A DNA stretch of 11,164 nt from Bacteroidales bacterium. Its GTDB lineage: Bacteria > Bacteroidota > Bacteroidia > Bacteroidales > UBA1402. Below are positions 1-7,482 of the stretch, in pieces. Position numbers and translations under genes: made by a program. Location: assembly GCA_023230125.1 (NCBI GenBank), contig JALNXZ010000032.1, forward strand, positions 1 to 11,164, in the 5' to 3' direction. Under the pieces are notes generated by a model. That model worked only from the letters and a program-made list of their open reading frames with translations. It was not told the origin of the DNA and did not search any database. Every line of letters starts with the position of its first letter. The stretch's first letter is position 1.

Positions 1-152
1 AAGGTTCTTATCACATCGTCTATTGATATATCACTATCGGGGAAGATGCGGGAGAATGATATTAGTGGATTTACCTCAACTTTTTCCATTATATTGATTT
101 GTTTCTTATCTATGACTATTAAAAATATGGTGCCCCTACTTCGGAAGGCCAT
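1..152 (-). CDS. Third gene of the Toprim/FRG operon, 5' part only (unknown function)
   Basis: An open frame starts at an ATG at 152, directly preceded by an in-frame TAG, and stays open for 50 codons to the left edge. The start lies 18 nt after the FRG gene's stop codon, which is typical operon spacing, so this is probably the third gene of that leftward operon. The visible protein begins MAFRSRGTIF, has a short hydrophobic stretch (residues 8-14), then continues with EKVEVNPLISF and an acidic segment. A second in-frame ATG at 89 (MEKVEVN) is an alternative start. I do not recognise a family. The frame being open to the edge and the tight spacing are what support it; codon use is too short to judge. 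The coding call is moderately sure and the function is unknown. Confidence 0.55.
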   Translation of the reverse strand, partial: MAFRSRGTIFLIVIDKKQINIMEKVEVNPLISFSRIFPDSDISIDDVIRT

Positions 153-170
153 CTATTTGAAAACATCAAC

Positions 171-1190
171 TTACCACTTTTCATCAGAGATTTCAATATT
201 CTTGTATTCGCCTTTGTATTTACTTTTTAGTGCGTTCCCTAATCCATCTAAATCCGGATAAATACTACTGTCATCAATACCTATTAACCGAAGTTGGCTC
301 CGTATCTTTTTCTTACTTTTCCCATCAATAACGATAGAGTCAATAATTTTTGGACTGAGACTATTCTGTAATTTGATAACCTCGCGTAATCCGTCACATT
401 TATTACCAAAAATAGTAAAACAAGCCTTTTGAGCAGCCATTCTCTCATCCAGGAAAGGCGGATAAATGGCCAAAGGGTAATAATCCTTACTTTTAACCTC
501 TTCGGAATCCATTATTAGATATCTGCGCGTCAACTCTATAAGTCTAATAGTCTTATCTTCATATAATAAATTCTGCGGCTTATCATTATCATTAGATAAA
601 GGAGGAATTAGATAATTCTGAAATTTGTAATCGGATAATTTATTGAATGTAAAATGATTTAATTCAAATGGCTGTAATATCCAAACCTTGGCATCGGCAT
701 CCTTGGTATCCTCAGTATTCTCCTTCACCGCCTCTATTTTAACCGCAAAAAAAAGAGCCTTGATCGCATCCTCTGTCCAATCAAGCAGTCTCGTATTTAC
801 ATTGTAGTGCTGCATTAAGAAATATCGATTCCAGGCTGTGCTCTCGATGTTTTTTGACAGAATATAGGGTAAGGCCCTTCTGTCAAAGTCGGCTCTTATA
901 TTCTGTTCAACATATGAGAATGTGTGATCCTTCCCAGTTACTGAGTATTTTTTCTCCTTTATTGCAGCATTATTCTTAACAACAAGATCTCGATACGCAC
1001 TTGGGACTAAAGAAGTCTCATTGTAATAACAACTCTCACCTCTAAACCAGAATAAATTAAAAGGATCATCATCCTTTTTTTTATTTGCTTCGAAAATCTT
1101 TTCAAAAACTATTTTCAGAAATTGATCAACGGATTTTACTTTACACATGGCATCTAATTTTTTCCATGATTTTAATCTATACCCAAGCAT
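171..1190 (-). CDS. FRG domain-containing protein
   Basis: This 339-residue protein carries the FRG domain, named after its Phe-Arg-Gly motif. Visible hallmarks are WFRGE at residues 48-52, LVPSAYRD at 61-68, and the second conserved block LMQHYNVNTRLLDWT at 125-139 followed by ALFFAV at 145-150, then AKVWIL at 167-172. The C-terminal ~150 residues are charged and I do not recognise them. No signal peptide or membrane segment is seen, so it is probably cytosolic. FRG proteins are widespread, often sit in defence and mobile regions, and their chemistry is not settled. The ATG at 1190 lies inside the end of the upstream Toprim gene (14-nt overlap), implying translational coupling. An internal ATG at 1148 (MCKVKSV), just before the domain, is a possible alternative start. 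Family assignment is firm; the role as a defence effector is inference. Confidence 0.85.
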   Translation of the reverse strand: MLGYRLKSWKKLDAMCKVKSVDQFLKIVFEKIFEANKKKDDDPFNLFWFRGESCYYNETSLVPSAYRDLVVKNNAAIKEKKYSVTGKDHTFSYVEQNIRADFDRRALPYILSKNIESTAWNRYFLMQHYNVNTRLLDWTEDAIKALFFAVKIEAVKENTEDTKDADAKVWILQPFELNHFTFNKLSDYKFQNYLIPPLSNDNDKPQNLLYEDKTIRLIELTRRYLIMDSEEVKSKDYYPLAIYPPFLDERMAAQKACFTIFGNKCDGLREVIKLQNSLSPKIIDSIVIDGKSKKKIRSQLRLIGIDDSSIYPDLDGLGNALKSKYKGEYKNIEISDEKW

Positions 1191-2325
1191 TAATTATCAT
1201 ATTCAATAAACATTCAAATTCAGGCCATATTACTTTAGAGCTCTTCAATTTAATTCTAAAACTTTTATCGATTTTTTCTTTAGCCAATTTCGATAATCCT
1301 CCTTGATATTTTTCAAGGCTGAACTCATAACTAGACCATATTATAGGGTACAGCGATCCATTGTCATCTTTCAACAAATCTACGCCCAAGTACATTTCCA
1401 AGCTACCTGCTAAACTATTTACATTCACATTCTGTAACGATCCATCAGGACTAATCGATGGATAATTTCTAAGAATATCAATATCAGGATAATGTTGAAT
1501 CTTCATGGTTTTAGGTAATTCTATTGTATTTAACGTATCAGATTCTTTGTGTCCAGTTGTATCATTGTCAAATAATGCTATAATTAAATTATCTATACCT
1601 GAGCCAGCAAAAGATTTAATTGAATGTGCCAATGCCGAAGCTCCACTATTTGGTTTTATATTTTCATAATCAATAAAATGATAAAAGGGTAATAAATGAG
1701 GATAGAAATGCATAAATCCACCCTTAATAAATTCAGTGTCTGTAGTACCCTCAGTCAAAACTATTATTTTAGGATTCAAGACTAACATTTTTGGATCAGA
1801 AGAGATACATCCATTTTCGATTACAGCTGATAAATCATAATCAATCAAAGCGTCATCACCGATGACTGATAACATAGAATAAAGCCAATTGTCAGTCTCT
1901 AACGCTCCTATTAGCCCTCCAAAATAACATTCATTGCCAATTAAAGAGTCTTTAAAGTCTAAAGAAAAGGGATTACCACCAGTGAGTTTATTATCAATAA
2001 TATCTTTAATTAAATCAAGATATATTTTATACGTTATATTATCATGATTAACAAAAACATATCCTTCATCATGCATTTTGCCCATCAAATTATAGAAATC
2101 AGAAGCCGACTTTTCTTCTGTTACACCAAAGATCCGGAGCCTATCTTTACATACTTTGACCGATTCTCTAAATCCAAATCTAGTGATAGCATTAATTTCA
2201 TCTCCAATTTTTTCTTCATAAAAATTATCAACTGTAAAAATTCGGCTAACAATATATGAATCAAAGCCATTATCCAGTTCTAATGCACAATAACCATTAA
2301 AATACAATTCAGAAGAAACACTCAT
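1177..2325 (-). CDS. HEPN/Toprim-associated (HTN) Toprim-domain protein
   Basis: A 382-residue protein. The N-terminus (SSELYFNGYCALELDN, residues 4-19) resembles the HEPN/Toprim N-terminal domain found in front of HEPN or Toprim modules in predicted RNA- or DNA-targeting defence proteins. The Toprim-like core runs from about residue 185 to 315: IIVLTEGTTD holds the acidic residue E192, ALFDND holds the DxD pair D253/D255, and SLEMYLG (309-315) gives a further acidic position. These are the metal-binding residues expected of an OLD/DnaG-type Toprim fold, so nuclease or related phosphotransfer activity is plausible. No ATPase domain is present, unlike in OLD nucleases. It is the first gene of a leftward operon with the FRG gene, and its start is the ATG at 2325. 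No convincing promoter was found upstream. Fold assignment is fairly sure; biochemical activity is inferred. Confidence 0.8.
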   Translation of the reverse strand: MSVSSELYFNGYCALELDNGFDSYIVSRIFTVDNFYEEKIGDEINAITRFGFRESVKVCKDRLRIFGVTEEKSASDFYNLMGKMHDEGYVFVNHDNITYKIYLDLIKDIIDNKLTGGNPFSLDFKDSLIGNECYFGGLIGALETDNWLYSMLSVIGDDALIDYDLSAVIENGCISSDPKMLVLNPKIIVLTEGTTDTEFIKGGFMHFYPHLLPFYHFIDYENIKPNSGASALAHSIKSFAGSGIDNLIIALFDNDTTGHKESDTLNTIELPKTMKIQHYPDIDILRNYPSISPDGSLQNVNVNSLAGSLEMYLGVDLLKDDNGSLYPIIWSSYEFSLEKYQGGLSKLAKEKIDKSFRIKLKSSKVIWPEFECLLNMIINAWV

Positions 2326-2454
2326 ATTTTTCTATCGTCAAACAAATTCTCTTACAATATATGGACTTTAAACTAATACAAAAACAACATATTGCTATAA
2401 TATTTCAATCAAGTGTTAAATTACAAATATAGAAAATATACGCAAATATAATTT

Positions 2455-2725
2455 ACAAAACTTGAATCCAAACCAATTTGCATCATTTTCTTGGCTATAG
2501 CGATAAGCATGTAGGTGCAGTTGGCAATCCAAATCTGGGAGTAAACAACATTACGAGTGACCCCTACAAGGATTTGATTGGGCACCCATGGTATAGAAAT
2601 GATCCCGTCAGGAGAAGTTACTAATGCGATGATTGCCTTTGTCACGAGCAACACATTTGTCAAATACGTATTCTGGAAGCATGGTCAGTCAACAATTGGG
2701 CAAAAACGGTTTTCTCGGTATTTAT
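2455..2725 (-). pseudogene. Decayed IS4-type transposase remnant (both ends kept, middle deleted)
   Basis: On the minus strand, fragments of an IS4-like transposase can be read across several frames. The N-terminal part reads NTEKTVFAQLLT (from 2722), then after a frameshift LPEYVFDKCVARDKGNHR and ISNFS-stop-RDHF, matching the N-terminal block of Bacteroidetes IS4 transposases. The original ATG appears to be ATA (2723-2725) and the Cys codon before RDHF is TGA. About 100 nt later the C-terminal block RNVVYSQIWIANCTYMLIAI appears (from 2555), followed by AKKMMQIG. Roughly 300 central codons, including the catalytic core, are missing. It is therefore non-functional. It fills the gap between the two divergent defence-like operons; I see nothing else clear at 2326-2454 or 2726-2900. 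The exact edges and terminal repeats could not be set. Confidence 0.7.
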
Positions 2726-2900
2726 AGCCTGAAATTCTTCGACTTGGCTCTGAATGTACAAATTCAAATCGTTGAAACTGAAAATACTAAAGTTTAACGG
2801 GCCGCTAATGACATTATAAATGAAATAACACTTATCTTTGATAAACATATTGATTACAACAATCTAATATACCAAATTCATCTTACGAAATTTGTCATTC

Positions 2901-4955
2901 ATGGATTCAATAAATAAATTAATAAGTTCTTTTGTAAAAGAAGCTATGGCAGCTCCAAATCTTTTTGAAGATTTATCTAAAGTAGAAGAATATATTGCAG
3001 AAACCTATAAGAACAGATCATTCATAGAACTAATACAGAATGCAGACGATGCGGAAGCAACATCATTTGGCATCCATAAAACCAGCTTTGGCTTCGTCGT
3101 GTGTAATAATGGAAGACCATTTAATAATAGTGATTTAGAAGCGATTTGTCGCAGCGGTTCATCTAATAAACAAAGAGGCGTTAATACCATTGGATTCAGA
3201 GGAATAGGCTTTAAATCAGTTGTGGGTTTAGCTAAACAGATTATTCTGCTGAGCGGAGACTATCAAATATGTTTTGATAAAGTGAGGAGCAAACAATTAT
3301 TACATATTGAAAACACACCAGTTGTTAGAATACCACATATTACGGATATTCTCACGACTCTATATTCAGAGGAAATCAGCTTTTTAAAACAAAGATATGG
3401 TTATACTACAATTTTTGCTTTCAAAGATGTTGATATTACAGTTCTTAATTCAGAAGTTTCTCGTTTTGATTATAGCTGTTTGCTATTTCTTAATCATATA
3501 TTAAACGTAAATATTCAAACTGAGCAAAAGAACTCATTCATTAGATTAAGCCGAAAAGTAATAGATAAAAACCAAATAAAAATATGCGTCACAGAGTATG
3601 ATAATGTTATTGCAGAATGGCTATTACTGCACTCAGAGCTAAATTTAAAAGATATTGTAGCTTTTAAATGCGAAAACGATAGCATCATACCTGCAATCGG
3701 AAGTGAATCAGTAATGCACTCATTTATGCCCTCTATTGAATTTACTGGTGCATTTCTAAAAATTAATGGTGATTTCAGCACTGATCCATCACGAAAAAGC
3801 ATTGATTTAGATACTTATTCTAAAACAGCAATAGAGAATTGTGCAAATATCGTGGCAGTATTAATAAAGAACGTCTTGTTAGGAAAGCAAGACATGAGAG
3901 GTCTTTTTCTCCCCTTCATAAACACCTTAACAGAAACAAAATCTGCTGGAGGTAAATTATTTATTAGTAAAATCGAAGATAGTCTTCATGTAGATAATGA
4001 ACTAAACCTCAATAATTTGAGACTCTGTCCTCAATGGCTACCTTATGAAGATTATGAATCATTATGCTTTAGAAACTTTGGCTATTTGAACAAAATATTT
4101 GTTACTAACTATCCTGAAAGTATTATTTATTTGGAGAATTTCGGAATCCAGTCCCTTTCTCTCAAAGAAATATTGGGATTAGCAAATACAGCCGTAATCT
4201 CTAAGGTTGGAGCATCCCAAATTCTTTCGAAAGTCATTTCTCAATATTACTTTGATATGACTACAGAGAATATAGATTTCATAAAATCGTTAAAACTATT
4301 TCCTGTACAGTTTAAATCTGGTCTACATAAAGTTACTGAGTTTTCAAAACTAACAGAACTTGATGACAAATGCTTAGACTTTATTTCTAATACTAATGAA
4401 AAAAGTGATTTAGCTTCCTTCTTTAAGAAGTTAGATATAGAACTTCCACAAGAATCAACGAGAGAAGCAACAGGAGGATATACTTTAGAAAACAAAAAAT
4501 CAGCAATCTCATCGCCCCCACTTAACGAACAAACTTTGTTTATTAAAGCTCCACAAATACAATGTTGGAGAAGTGCAGAAGAAAACCTAGTCGAGTATCT
4601 AAAATGCATACAAGAAGTAGAACAGGCAATTGATGTTGCTAGTGCTAATATTGGATACGACATTGAAGTTTTATTTACCAATGGGAAGCGTGTATTTGTA
4701 GAAGTGAAATCCGTATCATTTTTTGGTGAATCTTTCAAAATAACCAATAATGAGTATTCTACGGCACACAACTATCAAGACCAATACTATTTGGCATTAG
4801 TTGTGAATAATGCAGATTTTCAAGTAATGTTTATACAAAATCCGATTTCAAATCTTACACTGGATAAACAGTGTGAGCGTTGGAGCTGGATATGTAACAG
4901 CATGGTTAATAATATAATATCAACAGAAAATTTCATAACCAATAATACTTTATAA
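2901..4955 (+). CDS. Sacsin/NO VEIN-like GHKL ATPase with C-terminal DUF3883 nuclease-like domain
   Basis: A 684-residue protein counted from the ATG at 2901; an in-frame TTG at 2892 would add three residues but is less likely. The N-terminal Bergerat/GHKL ATP-binding fold shows ELIQNADDAEAT (43-54; N47 is the Mg/ATP-binding Asn), VVCNNGRPF (66-74) and the glycine-rich lid IGFRGIGFKSV (97-107), as in sacsin-type HSP90-like ATPases. GDFSTDPSRKS (290-300) is another block typical of this group. The C-terminus is a DUF3883/NOV domain with NIGYDIEV (583-590) and VEVKS (600-604). D587, E601 and K603 form a D...ExK pattern like PD-(D/E)xK nucleases. ATPase plus DUF3883 in one chain recalls plant NO VEIN and bacterial proteins near restriction systems. 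It is followed after 2 nt by a small partner gene. Domain calls are strong; an anti-phage role and DNA cleavage are inferred. Confidence 0.85.
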   Translation: MDSINKLISSFVKEAMAAPNLFEDLSKVEEYIAETYKNRSFIELIQNADDAEATSFGIHKTSFGFVVCNNGRPFNNSDLEAICRSGSSNKQRGVNTIGFRGIGFKSVVGLAKQIILLSGDYQICFDKVRSKQLLHIENTPVVRIPHITDILTTLYSEEISFLKQRYGYTTIFAFKDVDITVLNSEVSRFDYSCLLFLNHILNVNIQTEQKNSFIRLSRKVIDKNQIKICVTEYDNVIAEWLLLHSELNLKDIVAFKCENDSIIPAIGSESVMHSFMPSIEFTGAFLKINGDFSTDPSRKSIDLDTYSKTAIENCANIVAVLIKNVLLGKQDMRGLFLPFINTLTETKSAGGKLFISKIEDSLHVDNELNLNNLRLCPQWLPYEDYESLCFRNFGYLNKIFVTNYPESIIYLENFGIQSLSLKEILGLANTAVISKVGASQILSKVISQYYFDMTTENIDFIKSLKLFPVQFKSGLHKVTEFSKLTELDDKCLDFISNTNEKSDLASFFKKLDIELPQESTREATGGYTLENKKSAISSPPLNEQTLFIKAPQIQCWRSAEENLVEYLKCIQEVEQAIDVASANIGYDIEVLFTNGKRVFVEVKSVSFFGESFKITNNEYSTAHNYQDQYYLALVVNNADFQVMFIQNPISNLTLDKQCERWSWICNSMVNNIISTENFITNNTL

Positions 4956-4957
4956 AT

Positions 4958-5395
4958 ATGGAAAAAATAGCAATAAAAGAAGCTATAGCTAGTGGAGAAT
5001 GGCTTCAATATCTTGAAAAAGACGTAAATATGAAAATAAGGATCTTATCTATAAGGAATGTAGATTTGGCAGAAATAGACGATATTAATGAGGTTAACAA
5101 TAATTTGCCTCTTAGCAGTAGTAAGCTCTTAATGTTAGGCACAGAGATTATTAATGTGTCTAGGGTTACAAATTATCCTCCAAAACTTCTATTAAAAGAT
5201 CAAGATGATTTTCAATTTGCTGAATTAGAAGATTCTCATTTAAAAATTTGTTCTGATTTTGCTCATATACATCATTTATATGTTCCAGATTTAATACCCA
5301 AACTAAAATATAAAGTTGAATACTTATTTTTGGTTCCAGATGACGATGCAAAATACTATATTGACACTCCTGAAGGAACTATAAAAACTTTATAA
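4958..5395 (+). CDS. Small partner of the ATPase-DUF3883 protein, unknown function
   Basis: A 145-residue protein whose ATG lies 2 nt after the stop of the GHKL-DUF3883 gene, so the two are almost certainly co-transcribed and probably translationally coupled. I recognise no named family. The C-terminal two thirds alternate hydrophobic and polar residues as in a beta-sandwich, and the segment LKYKVEYLFLVPDDDAKYYI (117-136) resembles the closing strand pair of DUF4352-like Ig-fold domains. That likeness is weak and structural only. There is no signal peptide or transmembrane segment, so it probably works in the cytosol with its neighbour as a specificity, inhibitor or sensor subunit; this is inferred from position alone. 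After the TAA the same frame stays open for 31 more codons, to 5491, with a basic composition. This could be a lost C-terminal extension or chance. Confidence 0.75.
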   Translation: MEKIAIKEAIASGEWLQYLEKDVNMKIRILSIRNVDLAEIDDINEVNNNLPLSSSKLLMLGTEIINVSRVTNYPPKLLLKDQDDFQFAELEDSHLKICSDFAHIHHLYVPDLIPKLKYKVEYLFLVPDDDAKYYIDTPEGTIKTL

Positions 5396-5510
5396 TATCA
5401 TAGTAATGTGAGGAGCAAAAGGCAACAGTTGCAAAATATGCGACAATTCGAAGGCCCAATGGAGGTTGAAAACAGAAAACGATTGAAATAAAAAAAAAAA
5501 TCAATATATT

Positions 5511-5759
5511 ATGAATCTACAGATTGACAGTTATTCCAAAATTGCACGAGATCTTATGAAATATTATCCAAACCTTACAGAATTTGAGTTGCTATCTTTA
5601 GCAATACAAATTGAGAGGAATCAATTACTCGAAAATGGGCTGAACATAAGCAGATCAGACAATTATCCAGCATCATTAGGAGCAATAGCCATCGCTTTGG
5701 GGTATACGAATGAGCAATTTCAACAAACCATCACTGATGTTTTGAAAGAAAAAGAATAA
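5511..5759 (+). CDS. Hypothetical 82-residue protein
   Basis: A short ORF with an ATG start, 115 nt after the previous gene and just behind an 11-A run (5490-5500). The protein is acidic to neutral and looks mostly helical: YSKIARDLMKYYPNLTEFEL (8-27), LLSLAIQIERNQLL (27-40), and a last helix ending in VLKEKE. A tryptophan-free, Tyr- and Leu-rich make-up without a signal peptide suggests a small cytosolic helical protein, perhaps a regulator or an immunity-type subunit, but no family is recognised. It lies on the same strand as the ATPase-DUF3883 pair and may belong to that unit, although the larger gap makes this uncertain. It converges on the lipoprotein gene ending at 5779, with only 19 nt between the two stops and no clear terminator hairpin. 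Confidence 0.55.
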   Translation: MNLQIDSYSKIARDLMKYYPNLTEFELLSLAIQIERNQLLENGLNISRSDNYPASLGAIAIALGYTNEQFQQTITDVLKEKE

Positions 5760-5778
5760 TATCCTGAATATAAACATA

Positions 5779-6129
5779 CTACTGTTTTACAAAAGTTCCA
5801 ATTGTAGTACTCTTGGATGTATTTACAACGATCATATTTTCCCCCGAAATAGTGCCTTCCAAATCTGCATATCCTGACGTTTGTGACTCCATATAGACTT
5901 TTGGGTACGCTATGCTATAATCATAAGATATAGTGGTTTTTATGTTGATCACAGCAGACGAGATGGTATAGGTACAAGTCGCGTTATCGAATTTGATGGT
6001 TTTCATGACATTATCTTCCATATCTTCCCACATCGTTCCGGATAGAAAATATTCCTCGTCATTCTTCGAACAGGACAATAAACAAACCATAAAAACAAAA
6101 ATTGAAAGGAAATAAACTGCCTTTTTCAT
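5779..6129 (-). CDS. Small Bacteroidales lipoprotein
   Basis: A 116-residue protein from the ATG at 6129; an in-frame TTG at 6135 exists but would only add two residues ahead of the signal peptide. The N-terminus MKKAVYFLSIFVFMVCLLSC is a classic lipoprotein signal with lipobox LLSC, the lipidated Cys being residue 20, followed by SKNDEE. The mature part has a Trp-containing first strand (SGTMWEDMEDN), TIKFDNATCTYTIS, a YDYSIAYPKVYM block and a closing GTISGENMIVV, a lipocalin-like beta pattern often seen in short Bacteroides lipoproteins of unknown role. It should be anchored in the outer or inner membrane. It follows the Big_2 lipoprotein gene after a 62-nt gap on the same strand, so the two may be one transcript. 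Lipoprotein status is sure; function is unknown. Confidence 0.8.
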   Translation of the reverse strand: MKKAVYFLSIFVFMVCLLSCSKNDEEYFLSGTMWEDMEDNVMKTIKFDNATCTYTISSAVINIKTTISYDYSIAYPKVYMESQTSGYADLEGTISGENMIVVNTSKSTTIGTFVKQ

Positions 6130-6191
6130 AGTCAAATATTTTAGAGTTTTTAATTAAAAAAGTTGCTGAGTTTGGTGTTGTCCAATATGAT

Positions 6192-7451
6192 TTATCGTAC
6201 AGGCATTTGGACTTTCATGGATTTTGCAATCGGAGCGATCTTTTTTAATATGATGCTATAACTCTGAGGCGATGAAAGTTTGGTGTCTGTTGTGTTTGGT
6301 ACAAATATTACCATCCAATAGTATATTGAATACAGCCCTAATACTACTGAGGTTTTTGAATCTATGCTTAGATACATTATGAGGTCATCGGAGGTGGTGC
6401 CAATATAAACATACCTTTCACCAATAAAACTACCTAAAAGACTTGAATAAACGGTGGGAACAAGACAACTGGAACCTGTATTGGCTGAATTTTCAAAAAG
6501 ATAGAGTACGGCTGTTAGATACGAATTTTCCCCGGTATACATGAGGGTTGTCGTCGTTTCACTGGCTAATACTCTTTTTTCGTACGCCTTTATAGTGGCG
6601 GGAGTTGCTCCGAATCCGAAGTATGGTTCCCTGAATAGTTCATATTGGGGTGTAACCGTAACCTCACAGGTTGCATCTAAATTCTTGTTTGTATTTTTCA
6701 CATGAATAATCGTTTTACCCACTATTTTTGCCGTAATCAGCCCATTGGACGAAACGGAGGCTATATAACTGTTTTCAGATTCATAGGTACATCCATCAGT
6801 ATTTGGAGAAACAACTAAAGAAAATGTCTTGGTTGATACAAGGCTTATGGAAGTTGCATTGATGGTCAGTGGTACCTCTTTGACAACAAGATTGAACGAC
6901 CGGGTAATGTTGCTGCCATCTATGGTCGTTGCTTTAATAGTTGTATTACCGGCTGCTTTTGCCGTAACAATACTGTCTTTAACAGTAGCAACGGTTGTGT
7001 CGGAACTTTCGAATAACAAATCCTTGTAGGTGGCATCCGACGGTGTATAGGTCGCTGATAGGATCATGGTTTGATTTACCTCCAACTCGGTAGAAGGGTA
7101 TGAAAGGGTGAAAGATTCCACATATATGGGACTCACCACTACGCTACATGTATCTGTGTACTTAGAGTCACCGGTTTTAACGATAACTTTAGCTTCGCCG
7201 ACTGACAATGCTTTGACTGCACCATCGTCTGTTATGGATAGGATGTTTGGATTATTTGTTGACCAGATGTAATCCGACTGTTGCGCATTTTCGGATTTGC
7301 TGGTAACTTTAAATTGATACGTCGCACCAATTTGTAAAGTAAGGCTATTCTTATCCAATTGAATTGATTCCAACTCCGATAGTTCCGATTCTTTGCTACA
7401 TCCCATAGCAATAATCGACAGAAAGGCTATCATTAAATTTTTTCTCATCAT
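6192..7451 (-). CDS. Ig-like (Big_2) repeat lipoprotein
   Basis: A 419-residue protein. I choose the ATG at 7451 (or the adjacent one at 7448) because MMRKNLMIAFLSIIAMGC makes a proper lipoprotein signal with the Cys at 18; the longer frame from 7502 would start inside a 55-bp repeat and spoil the signal. Three Ig-like repeats of bacterial type 2 follow, at about residues 28-107, 112-190 and 195-265. Each has the usual pattern: SIQLDKNSLTLQIG, then IWSTNNPNILSITDDG and AVKALSVGEAKVIVK in the first, and WS/ES-x-N/D-x-x-I/VA turns in the others. The last ~150 residues are unlike Big_2 and form a separate C-terminal domain that I do not recognise. Such proteins are surface-anchored and used for adhesion or as scaffolds. 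It probably shares a transcript with the small lipoprotein downstream. Confidence 0.85.
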   Translation of the reverse strand: MMRKNLMIAFLSIIAMGCSKESELSELESIQLDKNSLTLQIGATYQFKVTSKSENAQQSDYIWSTNNPNILSITDDGAVKALSVGEAKVIVKTGDSKYTDTCSVVVSPIYVESFTLSYPSTELEVNQTMILSATYTPSDATYKDLLFESSDTTVATVKDSIVTAKAAGNTTIKATTIDGSNITRSFNLVVKEVPLTINATSISLVSTKTFSLVVSPNTDGCTYESENSYIASVSSNGLITAKIVGKTIIHVKNTNKNLDATCEVTVTPQYELFREPYFGFGATPATIKAYEKRVLASETTTTLMYTGENSYLTAVLYLFENSANTGSSCLVPTVYSSLLGSFIGERYVYIGTTSDDLIMYLSIDSKTSVVLGLYSIYYWMVIFVPNTTDTKLSSPQSYSIILKKIAPIAKSMKVQMPVR

Positions 7452-7482
7452 TTGTCGTTTTATTAAATTGTTTGCTACAAAA

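Noticed and set aside
124..160. Possible terminator after the FRG gene (GGCCTTCCGAAG with a T-run downstream on the minus strand)
   Set aside because: The bases do not form a proper GC stem next to the T-run, and the stretch lies within the open frame of the third operon gene.
4247..4771. A 174-codon open frame on the minus strand inside the ATPase-DUF3883 gene
   Set aside because: It lies wholly opposite a gene with clear domain motifs, its translation is Ser- and Cys-rich with no recognisable pattern, and it is best explained as a shadow frame.
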